Source of the DNA: Enterobacteriaceae bacterium 89
GTDB lineage: Bacteria > Pseudomonadota > Gammaproteobacteria > Enterobacterales > Enterobacteriaceae
Reading direction: 5' to 3'
DNA: 64,000 bases
Assembly: GCA_014156375.1 (NCBI GenBank)
Contig: RQJH01000002.1
Span: forward strand, 836,331-900,330
This document shows, in pieces, positions 46,078 to 55,230 of this stretch; position 1 is the stretch's first letter; each line of letters opens with the position of its first letter. The notes under the pieces are model-generated. The model worked only from the letters and a program-made list of their open reading frames with translations, had not been told where the DNA came from and did not search any database. The translations under genes and the position numbers were made by a program.

Positions 46078-47226
46078 ATGATGCGTAAACAATGGCTTGG
46101 TATTTGTATCGCCGCAGGCTTACTGGCCGCGTGTTCGAGTGATGACGGGCAGCAACAGCAGACCGTCAGTGCACCGAAACCGGCTGTCTGTAACGGCCCG
46201 GTGGTGGAAATTGGCGGTGCAGAGCCACGCTACGAGCCCCTGAATCCTTCGGTGAATCAGGATTATCAGCGCGACGGCAACAACTATAAAATTGTTCAGG
46301 ATCCGTCGAATTTCAGCCAGGCGGGTCTGGCAGCGATTTATGATTCTGAGCCGGGTAGCAACCTGACTGCTTCCGGTGAAGCCTTCGATCCGATGCAGTT
46401 AACTGCCGCGCATCCAACGCTGCCGATCCCAAGCTATGCCCGTATTACCAACCTGGCAAACGGCCGCATGCTGATTGTGCGCATTAACGACCGTGGTCCT
46501 TACGGCAACGATCGCGTCATCTCGCTTTCGCGCGCGGCTGCCGATCGCCTGAACACCTCGAATAACACCAAAGTCCGCATCGACCCGATTATCGTGGCGC
46601 AGGACGGAACCATGTCCGGCCCGGGCACGGCGTGTACCACCATCGCCAAACAAACCTACGCCCTGCCTTCTCGCCCGGATCTGAGCGGCGGTATGGGTAG
46701 CGCGTCTTCTGCACCCCAACCTCAGTCTGCGCAGGGCGATGTACGAGCAATCAGCAACGATACGCTGAAGCCTGAAGACAGCACGGGTGCGCCGGTGAAC
46801 AGCAGCGGTTTCCTGGGTGCGCCGACGCCACTGAGCAGCGGCGTACTTGAAGGCAGCGAGCCTCCAGCCGCTCAACCGGCCGTTCAGCCAGCTGCAACAC
46901 CAGCTGCGCCAGTGACAGCTCCAGGTTCAGTACAGGGCAGCGTTGCTCCTGCTGCGGCACCAGCCGCCGTTGCAGCGACCTCTGGCGCTTCAGCCGCCAG
47001 CGGCAGTTATGTCGTACAGGTAGGTGCGGTCAGCGATCAGGCTCGTGCCCAGCAGTATCAGCAAGGGCTGAGCCAGAAATTTTCGGTGCCAGGTCGCGTT
47101 GTGCAAAACGGTGCCGTCTGGCGTATCCAGCTCGGTCCGTTTAACAGCAAATCAGACGCCAGCACCCTGCAGCAACGCCTGCAGAGCGAAGCACAGCTTC
47201 AATCGTTTATTACTCACGCCAACTAA
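46078..47226 (+). CDS. rlpA: Septal-ring lipoprotein RlpA (lytic transglycosylase family)
   Basis: An outer-membrane lipoprotein of 382 residues; RlpA binds denuded glycans at the septum, and in Pseudomonas it is a lytic transglycosylase. The lipobox LLAACS gives the lipidated Cys near residue 19. The double-psi barrel RlpA domain has GLAAIYDSEPGSNLTASGEAFDP and RMLIVRINDRGPYGNDRVISLSRAA (about 80-165). After an Ala/Pro/Gln/Ser-rich spacer (about 200-300) comes a C-terminal SPOR domain (about 307-382; YVVQVGAVSDQARAQQY). It starts 10 bases after mrdB. Confidence 0.95.
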   Translation: MMRKQWLGICIAAGLLAACSSDDGQQQQTVSAPKPAVCNGPVVEIGGAEPRYEPLNPSVNQDYQRDGNNYKIVQDPSNFSQAGLAAIYDSEPGSNLTASGEAFDPMQLTAAHPTLPIPSYARITNLANGRMLIVRINDRGPYGNDRVISLSRAAADRLNTSNNTKVRIDPIIVAQDGTMSGPGTACTTIAKQTYALPSRPDLSGGMGSASSAPQPQSAQGDVRAISNDTLKPEDSTGAPVNSSGFLGAPTPLSSGVLEGSEPPAAQPAVQPAATPAAPVTAPGSVQGSVAPAAAPAAVAATSGASAASGSYVVQVGAVSDQARAQQYQQGLSQKFSVPGRVVQNGAVWRIQLGPFNSKSDASTLQQRLQSEAQLQSFITHAN

Positions 47227-47364
47227 ATTCCGGCTGGCATCCTGACGCGTCGCGTATGTAAAAATCGTTAACAATCTCGCGCGCATTGCAGGATGCCTGA
47301 CCTTATAGCAAATGCTATAGTTAGGCACTTTTTTCACTCCATCACGGATGTCGTTGTTCTGACC

Positions 47365-48564
47365 ATGAAGACCTCTTTCTCTGCACGTTTACTTATTACG
47401 GCGCTGTCTGTCGCAGCACTGACAACCGCAGCCCACGCTGATGACCTGAACATCAAAACCATGATCCCAGGCGTTCCGCAGATTGACGCGGAATCCTACA
47501 TTCTGATCGACTACAACTCAGGGAAAGTGCTGGCAGAGCAGAACGCTGATGCCCGCCGTGACCCGGCCAGCCTGACCAAAATGATGACCAGCTATGTCAT
47601 CGGCCAGGCAATGAAAGCAGGGAAATTCAAAGAGTCCGATCTGGTGACCGTGGGCAATGATGCCTGGGCTACCGGTAACCCGGTATTCAAAGGCTCTTCC
47701 CTGATGTTCCTGAAGCCAGGCATGCAGGTTCCTGTTTCTCAGCTGATCCGCGGTATCAACCTCCAGTCAGGTAACGATGCCTGCGTAGCCATGGCCGACT
47801 ATGTCGCCGGTAGCCAGGATGCGTTCGTCGGTCTGATGAACAGCTACGTTACCGCGCTGGGCCTGAAAAACTCTCACTTCCAGACCGTTCACGGCCTGGA
47901 TGCTGACGGACAGTACAGCTCGGCGCGCGACATGGCGCTGATTGGCCAGGCGTTGATCCGCGACGTACCAAACGAATACACTATCTACAAAGAGAAAGAG
48001 TTCACCTTTAACGGCATTCGCCAGATGAACCGTAACGGTCTGCTGTGGGACAACAGCCTGAACGTTGACGGCATCAAAACTGGCCACACCGATAAAGCAG
48101 GCTACAACCTGGTTGCTTCCGCCACCGAAGGCCAGATGCGTCTGGTTTCCGCGGTGATGGGCGGACGTACCTTTAAAGGCCGTGAAACCGAGAGCAAAAA
48201 ACTGCTGACCTGGGGCTTCCGCTTCTTTGAAACCGTAAGCCCGCTGAAAGCCGGTAAAGAGTTTGCCTCTGAGCCAGCCTGGTTTGGTGATACCGACCGC
48301 GCATCCCTCGGCGTCGATAAAGACGTTTATCTGACGATTCCACGTGGCCGCATGAAAGATCTGAAAGCGAGCTATGTGCTGAACACCAGCGAACTGCATG
48401 CCCCACTGCAGAAAAATCAGGTAGTGGGTACCATCAACTTCCAGCTTGATGGCAAGACCATTGAGCAGCGTCCGCTGGTTGTGCTGCAGGAAATCCCGGA
48501 AGGCAACTTCTTCGGTAAGATCATTGATTACATTAAATTAATGTTCCACCACTGGTTTGGTTAA
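47365..48564 (+). CDS. dacA: D-alanyl-D-alanine carboxypeptidase PBP5
   Basis: Trims the terminal D-Ala from pentapeptides and so limits cross-linking. It has 399 residues (E. coli 403). Signal peptide cleavage is after AAHA (near 25). Catalytic motifs are SLTK (Ser about 67), SGN in LQSGNDACV and KTG in [12 protein letters not shown]. The C-terminal beta domain and the amphipathic membrane anchor [18 protein letters not shown] end the protein. The ATG at 47365 was taken because the upstream in-frame ATG lacks a signal-peptide shape. It has its own promoter region after rlpA. Confidence 0.97.
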   Translation: MKTSFSARLLITALSVAALTTAAHADDLNIKTMIPGVPQIDAESYILIDYNSGKVLAEQNADARRDPASLTKMMTSYVIGQAMKAGKFKESDLVTVGNDAWATGNPVFKGSSLMFLKPGMQVPVSQLIRGINLQSGNDACVAMADYVAGSQDAFVGLMNSYVTALGLKNSHFQTVHGLDADGQYSSARDMALIGQALIRDVPNEYTIYKEKEFTFNGIRQMNRNGLLWDNSLNVDGIKTGHTDKAGYNLVASATEGQMRLVSAVMGGRTFKGRETESKKLLTWGFRFFETVSPLKAGKEFASEPAWFGDTDRASLGVDKDVYLTIPRGRMKDLKASYVLNTSELHAPLQKNQVVGTINFQLDGKTIEQRPLVVLQEIPEGNFFGKIIDYIKLMFHHWFG

Positions 48565-48575
48565 AAAATACACAC

Positions 48576-48605
48576 TTGAAAGTGTGATTTCCATCCCCAT
48601 ATACT
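48576..48605 (+). promoter_or_regulatory. Candidate sigma-70 promoter of ybeD
   Basis: TTGAAA (48576-48581) and TATACT (48600-48605) are 18 bases apart. The transcript would begin near 48612, just before the dacA terminator hairpin, so expression of ybeD would depend on read-through of that hairpin. Confidence 0.45.
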
Positions 48606-48618
48606 AAGCATCAAGACA

Positions 48619-48653
48619 ACGACTCCCGTGCCCTGCGCGGGAGTCGTCTTTTA
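48619..48653 (+). terminator. Terminator after dacA
   Basis: ACGACTCCCG (48619-48628) pairs perfectly with CGGGAGTCGT (48638-48647), followed by CTTTTAAAA. It lies between dacA and ybeD. Confidence 0.8.
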
Positions 48654-48670
48654 AAACCACCGGAGCTGAC

Positions 48671-48934
48671 ATGAAAACCAAACTTAACGAACTGCTTGAA
48701 TTCCCTACTTCATTTACCTACAAGGTGATGGGTCTGGCGAAGCCTGAGCTGGTTGACCAGGTGGTGGAAGTGGTACAGCGCCATGCGCCAGGTGATTACT
48801 CCCCGCAGGTAAAACCAAGCAGCAAAGGCAATTACCACTCGGTATCCATTACCATCAACGCCACTCACATCGAACAGGTTGAGACGCTGTACGAAGAGTT
48901 GGGGAATATCGAAATCGTACGTATGGTACTGTAA
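48671..48934 (+). CDS. ybeD: YbeD/DUF493 family protein
   Basis: An 87-residue ferredoxin-like (ACT-type fold) protein; length and sequence match E. coli YbeD. It begins [21 protein letters not shown] and ends in IEIVRMVL. Its place between dacA and lipB is conserved in enterics, and a link to lipoate metabolism has been suggested from context only. GGAGCTGAC precedes the ATG. Function is unknown. Confidence 0.94.
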   Translation: MKTKLNELLEFPTSFTYKVMGLAKPELVDQVVEVVQRHAPGDYSPQVKPSSKGNYHSVSITINATHIEQVETLYEELGNIEIVRMVL

Positions 48935-48941
48935 TCCTCGT

Positions 48942-48963
48942 TGCCCGGCGTCGTCGGGCAACT
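48942..48963 (+). terminator. Hairpin after ybeD
   Basis: GTTGCCCG and CGGGCAAC pair around a short GCGTCGT loop, 8 bases past the ybeD stop; TCCTCTTCC follows. The U-run is poor. Confidence 0.5.
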
Positions 48964-48978
48964 CCTCTTCCCGCTCTG

Positions 48979-48987
48979 TGATATACT
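48979..48987 (+). promoter_or_regulatory. Extended -10 promoter of lipB
   Basis: TGATATACT (TGn plus TATACT) lies 38 bases before the lipB start; no good -35 is needed for this class. Confidence 0.4.
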
Positions 48988-49024
48988 CCCTCTCCTGATT
49001 TCCTCATTCTGCAAAGAGACCGTT

Positions 49025-49666
49025 GTGGATTTGAACACCCTTCTCGTTCGCCAGCTTGGCATACAGCCGTATGAGCCTGTTTCTCAGGCGATGCATGAGT
49101 TTACCGATACCCGCGATGACACCACGCCTGACGAAATTTGGCTGGTGGAACATCAGCCGGTGTTTACTCAGGGCCAGGCAGGTAAAGCGGAACATGTGCT
49201 GGTTCCGGGCGACATTCCGGTGATCCAGAGCGATCGCGGAGGTCAGGTCACCTATCACGGGCCAGGCCAGCAGGTGATGTATGTTCTGCTGAATCTTAAA
49301 CGTCGTAAACTGGGCGTGCGGGAGCTGGTGACGCTGCTTGAACAGACTGTCGTTAACACGCTGGCTGAGTTCGGCATTGAGTCGCACCCTCGCGCAGATG
49401 CTCCGGGTGTTTATGTTGGCGAGAAAAAAATCTGCTCACTGGGTTTGCGTATCAGAAAAGGCTGCTCGTTCCACGGTCTGGCGCTCAACGTGGCGATGGA
49501 TTTGTCCCCATTTTTACGCATTAATCCCTGTGGCTATGCGGGTATGGAGATGACGCAAATGCAGCACTGGGTCGCCGATGCAAAAACGCAAAATATCGCC
49601 CCTGTGCTGGTCAGGCATTTTTTAGCCCTGCTAAACAATCCGCCTCATAAATATATTCCAGCTTAA
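49025..49666 (+). CDS. lipB: Octanoyl-[acyl-carrier-protein]:protein N-octanoyltransferase
   Basis: Moves octanoate from acyl-ACP to the lipoyl domains of PDH, OGDH and GcvH; LipA then inserts sulfur. It has 213 residues as in E. coli when started at the GTG at 49025, which has AAGAGA 6 bases upstream. Landmarks are [18 protein letters not shown] (about 72-89), [36 protein letters not shown] with the catalytic Lys and the thioester Cys (Cys in [11 protein letters not shown], about 169). Two genes downstream, past ybeF, lies its partner lipA. Confidence 0.95.
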   Translation: MDLNTLLVRQLGIQPYEPVSQAMHEFTDTRDDTTPDEIWLVEHQPVFTQGQAGKAEHVLVPGDIPVIQSDRGGQVTYHGPGQQVMYVLLNLKRRKLGVRELVTLLEQTVVNTLAEFGIESHPRADAPGVYVGEKKICSLGLRIRKGCSFHGLALNVAMDLSPFLRINPCGYAGMEMTQMQHWVADAKTQNIAPVLVRHFLALLNNPPHKYIPA

Positions 49667-49968
49667 TATATTATACATCGGACCTGATATTTTGTCGGGT
49701 CCACGCCTCTTTTGCCCTGTTTTCCTTTACATTAATCACATCTTTCTATATTTTTTCTCAGCCTGTCGAAGTATTGGCTTCGTCACATACAATCTTTTAC
49801 GTAAACACACCACTTAAAAAACCGAGACGGCACCGCAACCCAAGATGTAACTCATTGTTCAAAATGAAGTAAAATCCTGTCTCCGCGAAAAACGCCGCTC
49901 AACAGCATAATAACAATAAAAATATTTTCAACTATCATTCATATTGTGAATGAATACGGAGTACGAGT
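49667..49968. other. AT-rich lipB-ybeF intergenic region
   Basis: About 300 bases with no gene. A weak stem GGACC/GGTCC (49681-49703) may end lipB. Near the ybeF start lies a perfect inverted repeat (listed separately). The rest is AT-rich with no clear promoter. Confidence 0.45.
49935..49953. promoter_or_regulatory. Inverted repeat before ybeF
   Basis: TCATTCA (49935-49941) and TGAATGA (49947-49953) form a perfect 7-bp inverted repeat with 5 bases between, ending 15 bases before the GTG of ybeF. Its size and T...A ends fit a LysR-type site, so autoregulation is possible. Confidence 0.4.
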
Positions 49969-50922
49969 GTGGAATATAACGACCAGCCGGAAAGCCGAAT
50001 AAACTCAGGTCGCGAGAGTGATACACCGCAAATCTTCCGAACGCTGCGTAATATTGATCTCAATTTGCTGACCATTTTTGAGGCGGTATATGTACACAAA
50101 GGCATCGTCAATGCTGCGAAAATTCTGAATCTCACTCCTTCAGCAATTAGTCAGTCCATTCAGAAGCTGCGCTCCATATTTCCTGACCCGCTTTTTATTC
50201 GCAAGGGCCAGGGCGTCACCCCGACGGCCTATGCCACACACCTGCATGAGTACATCAGCCAGGGGCTGGAGTCCATCCTGGGTGCGCTCGATTTGACCGG
50301 CAGTTACGATAAACAGCGCACGATCACCATCGGAACTTCACCTACCGTTGGCGCACTGGTGATGCCAGCCATCTTTGAGACGGTGAGAGAAAAATTCCCG
50401 CAGCTCCTGTTGCGCAATATTCCGGTTACCGACGTGGGTCTGCAGCTCAGTCAGTTCCAGACGGACCTGATTATCGACAGCACCATCCATAACGCCAGGG
50501 CGCTCAGCCATCACGTGTTGTACAGCGATCGTCTCCTGCTGGTTGCCCGTGAGGGCCATCCGGCGCTCAGAGCGCCTCAGAGCCAGGAATCACTGAGCCA
50601 GTATGATTACACCCTGCTGATGATGGATGGCTCTTCTCATTCCGAGTTGCGCAAACGCATTCATGAAATCCTGCCGGAACGCCAAATCAGCTTCAGCAGT
50701 TACAGCCTTGTGACAATTGCTGCCCTGATAGGCAGTAGCGATTTAATCGGACTGATGCCGTCCCGCTTCCTGACACTCTTTGCTAACTGCTGGCCGCTGC
50801 GGGCTATCGACTTCCCGGCGATCAAAGAGGAAAGCGTCGAATTTTCACTGCATTACAATAAGCTCAGCATGCGAGATCCTATTTTGCAGAGCGTCATCAC
50901 GGCCATCCGTCAGGTGTTCTGA
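49969..50922 (+). CDS. ybeF: LysR-family regulator YbeF
   Basis: A LysR-type regulator of 317 residues. The HTH domain (about 25-90) is highly like E. coli YbeF (LRNIDLNLLTIFEAVYVHKG, then LTPSAISQSIQKLR), while the effector domain is less alike. The N-terminal 24 residues before the HTH are variable. GTG start behind CGGAG. E. coli YbeF has no settled target. It sits between lipB and lipA on the same strand, but its own AT-rich leader and a downstream hairpin suggest it is a separate unit. Confidence 0.9.
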   Translation: MEYNDQPESRINSGRESDTPQIFRTLRNIDLNLLTIFEAVYVHKGIVNAAKILNLTPSAISQSIQKLRSIFPDPLFIRKGQGVTPTAYATHLHEYISQGLESILGALDLTGSYDKQRTITIGTSPTVGALVMPAIFETVREKFPQLLLRNIPVTDVGLQLSQFQTDLIIDSTIHNARALSHHVLYSDRLLLVAREGHPALRAPQSQESLSQYDYTLLMMDGSSHSELRKRIHEILPERQISFSSYSLVTIAALIGSSDLIGLMPSRFLTLFANCWPLRAIDFPAIKEESVEFSLHYNKLSMRDPILQSVITAIRQVF

Positions 50923-50935
50923 CAGCCCTGGCCAT

Positions 50936-50967
50936 GCTCAATGTCTCCTGCCTTTTGGACATTGAGC
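50936..50967. other. Long hairpin between ybeF and lipA
   Basis: GCTCAATGTC (50936-50945) and GACATTGAGC (50958-50967) form a perfect 10-bp stem with a 12-base loop, 13 bases after the ybeF stop. No U-run follows on the plus strand (ACAGAAAGC) and none on the minus, so it is not a classical terminator. Confidence 0.5.
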
Positions 50968-51029
50968 ACAGAAAGCAACAACTGGTTTACAAATTGCCGG
51001 GCTGGCAGGCTGCTTCTCACACTGATTGA

Positions 51030-51038
51030 TGGTATACT
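51030..51038 (+). promoter_or_regulatory. Extended -10 promoter of lipA
   Basis: TGGTATACT (TGn plus TATACT) lies about 94 bases before the lipA ATG. Confidence 0.4.
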
Positions 51039-51131
51039 GCCAGCCATTAAATTCAAAAATAGTTGATAAATACAACATTCCCTTGAATTGAAACGCTTTC
51101 CTTCGTTACTCGCAACTGGAACACGCACGCT

Positions 51132-52097
51132 ATGAGTAAACCCATTGTGATGGAACGCGGTGTTAAGTACCGCGACGCCGATAAAATGGCCCTTATCCCG
51201 GTTAAAAACGTGGCTACCGAGCGAGAAGCTCTGCTGAGAAAACCGGAATGGATGAAAATCAAACTTCCGGCGGACTCTACCCGCATTCAGGGCATCAAAG
51301 CCGCGATGCGCAAAAACGGCCTGCACTCCGTCTGTGAAGAAGCGTCCTGCCCTAACCTGGCAGAATGCTTTAACCACGGTACAGCCACATTCATGATCCT
51401 GGGCGCAATTTGTACCCGCCGCTGCCCGTTCTGCGATGTTGCCCACGGCCGCCCGGTTGCGCCTGATGCCAATGAACCGCAAAAGCTCGGTCAGACCATT
51501 GCTGATATGGCACTGCGCTACGTGGTGATTACCTCTGTAGACCGCGATGACCTGCGTGACGGCGGTGCACAGCACTTTGCCGACTGCATCACTGCCATTC
51601 GCGAGAAGAGCCCAAACATCAAGATTGAAACGCTGGTTCCTGACTTCCGTGGTCGCATGGATAAAGCGCTGGAAATCCTGACCGCAACGCCACCGGACGT
51701 GTTCAACCACAACCTGGAAAACGTGCCACGCATCTATCGCCAGGTCCGTCCGGGCGCAGACTATAACTGGTCGCTGAAGCTGCTGGAGCGTTTCAAAGAA
51801 GCTCATCCGCATATCCCAACCAAATCTGGCCTGATGGTGGGTCTGGGAGAAACGAATGCAGAAATCATTGAAGTGATGCGCGATCTGCGTCGCCATGGCG
51901 TCACCATGCTGACGCTGGGCCAGTATCTGCAGCCAAGCCGTCACCATCTGCCGGTACAGCGCTACGTGAGCCCTGATGAGTTCGAAGAGATGAAAGCCGA
52001 AGCGCTGGCGATGGGCTTCACCCACGCAGCCTGTGGCCCGTTTGTTCGTTCTTCTTACCATGCAGATATGCAGGCGAAAGGGCTGGAAGTGAAGTAA
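51132..52097 (+). CDS. lipA: Lipoyl synthase
   Basis: A radical-SAM enzyme that inserts two sulfur atoms into protein-bound octanoyl chains, consuming its auxiliary 4Fe-4S cluster. It has 321 residues as in E. coli. The auxiliary cluster cysteines are in [13 protein letters not shown] (about 68-79) and the radical-SAM cysteines in CTRRCPFC (about 94-101); the C-terminal RSSYHAD supplies the Ser ligand. It is followed by a strong terminator and faces tatE. Confidence 0.98.
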   Translation: MSKPIVMERGVKYRDADKMALIPVKNVATEREALLRKPEWMKIKLPADSTRIQGIKAAMRKNGLHSVCEEASCPNLAECFNHGTATFMILGAICTRRCPFCDVAHGRPVAPDANEPQKLGQTIADMALRYVVITSVDRDDLRDGGAQHFADCITAIREKSPNIKIETLVPDFRGRMDKALEILTATPPDVFNHNLENVPRIYRQVRPGADYNWSLKLLERFKEAHPHIPTKSGLMVGLGETNAEIIEVMRDLRRHGVTMLTLGQYLQPSRHHLPVQRYVSPDEFEEMKAEALAMGFTHAACGPFVRSSYHADMQAKGLEVK

Positions 52098-52116
52098 GCC
52101 TTATCGTTGATGAAAG

Positions 52117-52143
52117 AGCCGTGGCCTGCGCCGCGGCTTTTTT
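52117..52143 (+). terminator. Terminator of lipA
   Basis: AGCCGTGGC pairs with GCCGCGGCT (one G-U) around CTGC and runs into TTTTTTG, 19 bases past the lipA stop. Confidence 0.9.
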
Positions 52144-52220
52144 GTTTCTACGGCTTCAGAACGCAGCGGTGAAATACCTGGTTGCAACTTTTTGGCCGAT
52201 CTCTGGCGCAATAAAGCACA

Positions 52221-52251
52221 AGAGGCCGCAACGTCTGCCGTTGTGGCCTCT
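52221..52251 (-). terminator. Terminator of tatE
   Basis: AGAGGCCGCAACG and CGTTGTGGCCTCT (one mismatch) pair around TCTGC; on the minus strand TTGTGCTTTATTG follows. It is about 50 bases past the tatE stop. Confidence 0.65.
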
Positions 52252-52299
52252 CTGAATTCACCAGTCAGCGAAGGCGATGCGCCTTGCCGTGGCTATGAA

Positions 52300-52503
52300 T
52301 TACTCTTTATGAGAGAGTTTTTCTGCCGGAACGTCGTCTTCAGCGCTCTTTTTCACGCTGGTTTCATCATCGTTCATGGCTTTCTTAAAGCCTTTGATTG
52401 CAGAGCCCAGGTCACCGCCGAGCGTACGCAATTTCTTGGTACCGAACACCAGAACAATCAGTGCGGCAACCACCAGCAGTTTGGTAATACTAATCTCACC
52501 CAT
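52300..52503 (-). CDS. tatE: Sec-independent translocase subunit TatE
   Basis: A 67-residue TatA paralogue that can replace or join TatA in the twin-arginine pore. An N-terminal membrane helix ([23 protein letters not shown]) is followed by the amphipathic helix with [20 protein letters not shown] and a charged tail ending AEKLSHKE. The ATG at 52503 behind AAGGT gives the E. coli length; longer in-frame starts would bury the helix. It is transcribed apart from tatABC. Confidence 0.95.
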   Translation of the reverse strand: MGEISITKLLVVAALIVLVFGTKKLRTLGGDLGSAIKGFKKAMNDDETSVKKSAEDDVPAEKLSHKE

Positions 52504-52641
52504 AGATACCTTCTTCATTAAAACAGGCAACGAAACGCGCCATCAACACCGTGGCTATACCTTAAAGAATAGACGGTCATTTTGCGAGGGCACACAATAG
52601 CAATCTGTAACAAGGTGAATCAAGCGCTGCTTAAAAAAACA

Positions 52642-53430
52642 TCACATAATTTGCGGTGGCGCAAAGCGGCGGTTCTTAAGCACCGGTAATTGTGCCCGAA
52701 TGTGTCCTAAAGAGTCCTTGCAAAGCTCTGCGAAAATCATTTGCGGACCAGTTCCAGCTCCCGCCAGCGTCACTCCAAGTGGATCGACTATCCGGCTCTG
52801 GCCGATATTTTTGTTCCCACACTCCCCTGCCGCCACGATATAACAGGTCGTATCCAGCGCCCTGGCCGCCAGCAGCGTTATCCAGTGATGTTCTTTTAAC
52901 GGGCCGCGTACCCAGGCCGTCGGCAACACCAGAATATCAGCCCCCTGTAACGCATGCGCCAGTGCCATATCAGGAAAGCGCAGATCGTAACAGGTCATCA
53001 GCCCCACTTTCATACCATCCACCTCAATCAGCGGCGGCAGCACATCGCCAGCATCTACGCGCTTTGATTCCTGAACGTTAAATGCATCGTAGAGATGCAG
53101 CTTCTGGTACTGCGCAATAATCTCCCCGCCTCTTAGCACAACCAGCGTATTTGCCGCTCGTCCCTCAGAAGTTGGTACATGGATAGTCAAAACGGTTGTC
53201 AGCGCATTGCTGCGGCTTTCCTCAAGCAAACGCTGCAAAAAGCCACCTGTCAGCGGCTGAGCCGATTTGACAGACATATCCGGGTCATTATCATCCCGGG
53301 CCAACAGCGCCTCTGGCAGCACCAGCAGAGAGGCTCCATTGGCCTGCGCCTGCTGCATTAGCACGATGCAAGTCTGGGCATTGGTCTGCCAGTCCGGGGT
53401 GACAGCAAATTGTCCTGCGGCAACGCGCAT
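52642..53430 (-). CDS. ybeM: Deaminated glutathione amidase (YbeM, nitrilase superfamily)
   Basis: A nitrilase-family amidase of 262 residues. Nit1/YbeM enzymes repair deaminated glutathione, a side product of transaminases. The catalytic triad is visible: Glu in VLPEALLA (about 40), Lys in QYQKLHLYD (about 109) and Cys in MTCYDLRFP (about 146). AGGAGAACCC precedes the ATG. It appears full-length and intact, whereas E. coli K-12 carries a disrupted copy. It lies between tatE and divergent crcB. Confidence 0.93.
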   Translation of the reverse strand: MRVAAGQFAVTPDWQTNAQTCIVLMQQAQANGASLLVLPEALLARDDNDPDMSVKSAQPLTGGFLQRLLEESRSNALTTVLTIHVPTSEGRAANTLVVLRGGEIIAQYQKLHLYDAFNVQESKRVDAGDVLPPLIEVDGMKVGLMTCYDLRFPDMALAHALQGADILVLPTAWVRGPLKEHHWITLLAARALDTTCYIVAAGECGNKNIGQSRIVDPLGVTLAGAGTGPQMIFAELCKDSLGHIRAQLPVLKNRRFAPPQIM

Positions 53431-53515
53431 GGGTTCTCCTTATTGCTTGCCATAGCCATTCAGGCGGTACGGCGCTAAGATAATTCATTCACTATTGAAA
53501 TAGCAGGAATTGGCA

Positions 53516-53893
53516 GTGTTACAAATTCTTTTAGCAGTTTTTATTGGTGGGGGAACAGGCAGCGTGGTGCGCTGGCTGTTGGGAATGCGCTTAAATCCGC
53601 TACATCAGGCGATCCCGATTGGCACGCTGACGGCAAACCTGGCCGGGGCATTTATCATTGGCGCAGGGCTGGCGTGGTTCAACCGAATGACCCACATCGA
53701 CCCGATGTGGAAGCTGCTCATCACTACCGGCTTTTGCGGTGGCCTGACGACGTTCTCAACCTTTTCTGCGGAAGTGGTGTTTTTACTGCAGGACGGGCGT
53801 TTTGGTTGGGCGCTGATGAACGTAGCGCTGAACCTGCTGGGATCGTTTGCAATGACGGCGCTGGCCTGGTGGATTTTCTCCGCGGCTCGCTGA
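53516..53893 (+). CDS. crcB: Fluoride exporter CrcB/FluC
   Basis: A small dual-topology fluoride channel of 125 residues with four membrane helices. [10 protein letters not shown] near the N terminus, [11 protein letters not shown] with the pore Asn (about 41), and [13 protein letters not shown] with the phenylalanine box and central Na site (about 72-84) are typical. I took the GTG at 53516 with AGGA 7 bases upstream; a TTG at 53510 would add two residues. No fluoride riboswitch is seen in the short leader. It converges on cspE. Confidence 0.94.
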   Translation: MLQILLAVFIGGGTGSVVRWLLGMRLNPLHQAIPIGTLTANLAGAFIIGAGLAWFNRMTHIDPMWKLLITTGFCGGLTTFSTFSAEVVFLLQDGRFGWALMNVALNLLGSFAMTALAWWIFSAAR

Positions 53894-53906
53894 GTACAGA
53901 CCAAAA

Positions 53907-53929
53907 AAAACCCGCCATAAGCGGGTTTT
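53907..53929. terminator. Bidirectional terminator between crcB and cspE
   Basis: AAAACCCGC and GCGGGTTTT pair around CATAA, with A- and T-runs on both sides, between the two convergent genes. Confidence 0.9.
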
Positions 53930-53949
53930 GAACTCTACTGACGAAATGC

Positions 53950-54159
53950 TTAGATAGGCATTACGTTTGCAGCAGATGGGCCTTTGGCACCGTTAGTGAT
54001 TTCGAACTCTACGCGCTGACCTTCAGCCAGAGTTTTGAAACCGTTGGACTGGATTGCAGAGAAGTGTACGAATACATCTTTGCTGCCATCTTCCGGAGTA
54101 ATGAAACCAAAGCCTTTGGACTCATTAAACCACTTAACGTTACCTTTAATCTTAGACAT
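53950..54159 (-). CDS. cspE: Cold-shock-like RNA chaperone CspE
   Basis: A 69-residue OB-fold RNA chaperone, made at all temperatures, that melts RNA and causes antitermination. RNP1 KGFGFI (about 16-21) and RNP2 VFVHF (about 29-33) are intact. The C terminus (SAANVMPI) differs by a few residues from E. coli (VIAL). ATG at 54159; upstream codons lack a ribosome site. The leader of about 190 bases to pagP is AT-rich. Confidence 0.97.
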   Translation of the reverse strand: MSKIKGNVKWFNESKGFGFITPEDGSKDVFVHFSAIQSNGFKTLAEGQRVEFEITNGAKGPSAANVMPI

Positions 54160-54350
54160 CAATATTACCTTTACATGAAAATGGACACAAATGCTGTGTC
54201 GGCTAACAGTACAGCAATTGTGGTGCCTTTTGTCCAGCTTAAGTTAACGAAAAAGTGATAAATGTCGCTAATTTTTCTCTGGACTAAGAGTTAGTCGTTG
54301 TTTTTGCACACGACTGCGGCTCCACTATCGTCAGTACATCATTTTGAGCG

Positions 54351-54935
54351 CTAAAACTGGAAGCGCATCCAGGCAAAGTATACGTTACCGTTGTTATAAG
54401 TGCCCGGAATATAAGTCATCTGGAACGTAGCAGGCCCATAGCCGATAGAAGCCAGCGGCAGCAGCACGGGAATGGGAATGTAGTTCCAGTTATCGCGGGC
54501 CGTCGCCCCAACCGTGTAACCTAATCCCAGATGGAATTTGTCATCCGCCAGCGGTCGCCAGGTTTTTTCCCAACCGTAGCCGCCAATCGGCTCCCATTTG
54601 TTAAATGAGTCTTTAAAGGCCATCAGATAAAGACCGTGCCAGTTACCCTGATCGTCCCAGCGTGACTGACCAAAACCAGCCCCCCACGGGCGCTCGTTAT
54701 ACTTATCCGTTTTCTCTTTGTCGTAGGCAAAGCGTGCGTGCCAGGTAATGGCGGGCACATACAGATCGTAATGCTCAGGCGATTGCCACGTTTGCGCAAC
54801 GTTATCGCTGAGCGTGGACCAGGCATCGCTAACGGTGGAGGTGAATGACGCGTACGCGCCAGCCGCAAACATCCATTGCAGCAGGAAGACCCAGGTGAAA
54901 AGGGAGAATTGCTTAGATTTTAACACTTTACTCAT
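54351..54935 (-). CDS. pagP: Lipid A palmitoyltransferase PagP
   Basis: An outer-membrane enzyme that moves palmitate from phospholipids to lipid A, giving resistance to cationic peptides. It has 194 residues with a signal peptide to about 30 (GAYAS). An N-terminal amphipathic helix precedes an eight-strand barrel. Active-site residues known from E. coli are kept: His in ITWHARF, Asp and Ser in AFKDSFNKW. The protein ends in Phe. PhoP control is known in E. coli, but no convincing PhoP box was found here. It is divergent from dcuC. Confidence 0.94.
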   Translation of the reverse strand: MSKVLKSKQFSLFTWVFLLQWMFAAGAYASFTSTVSDAWSTLSDNVAQTWQSPEHYDLYVPAITWHARFAYDKEKTDKYNERPWGAGFGQSRWDDQGNWHGLYLMAFKDSFNKWEPIGGYGWEKTWRPLADDKFHLGLGYTVGATARDNWNYIPIPVLLPLASIGYGPATFQMTYIPGTYNNGNVYFAWMRFQF

Positions 54936-55155
54936 ACCGCATTTTGTTCGTACCTGAACAGGATAACCAGTTTAAAATTAATAGAATCTTAACGATATTG
55001 GAAAATTCCTCTTTTCCGGGCAAAAAGTGCCATTGCTGGCCGCGGGTCGATCGCCATGGCCCCCCTGTTCACCACCTCAGTCTTGGACATCACGGCTAAC
55101 ACAATGAATTTCATTAACTTAATCGTTTCAATTTTGCATCATTAAAAGCCGAAGC
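54936..55155. other. pagP-dcuC intergenic region, pagP side
   Basis: No gene seen. It carries the pagP promoter on the minus strand; no -35/-10 or PhoP direct repeat is convincing. A GC-rich stretch around 55030-55070 contrasts with AT-rich flanks. Confidence 0.4.
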
Positions 55156-55209
55156 ATTCACTACGTGAATATATATAATGTGATGGTGTCTGCTGTTTTT
55201 GGCAGCAGA
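55156..55209 (+). promoter_or_regulatory. Candidate dcuC promoter with inverted repeat and leader hairpin
   Basis: TATAAT (55174-55179) has no good -35; in its place is a perfect inverted repeat ATTCAC-TAC-GTGAAT (55156-55170). Just downstream the leader can form TCTGCTG/CAGCAGA (55189-55209). This is the layout of an activator- or repressor-controlled promoter, with transcription starting near 55186. Confidence 0.4.
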
Positions 55210-55230
55210 GATCCGGCGGACGAGGATTTA

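Noticed and set aside
49667-49968. A small gene in the lipB-ybeF gap
   Set aside because: No frame with a ribosome site or sensible composition was found; the region is AT-rich and non-coding.
53431-53515. Fluoride riboswitch before crcB
   Set aside because: The short leader has none of the conserved pseudoknot elements; crcB in enterics usually lacks it.
54940-54975. Possible PhoP box before pagP (TGGTTATCCTGTTCAGG on the minus strand)
   Set aside because: Only the first half matches TGTTTA well; the second half does not, so a PhoP direct repeat is not supported.
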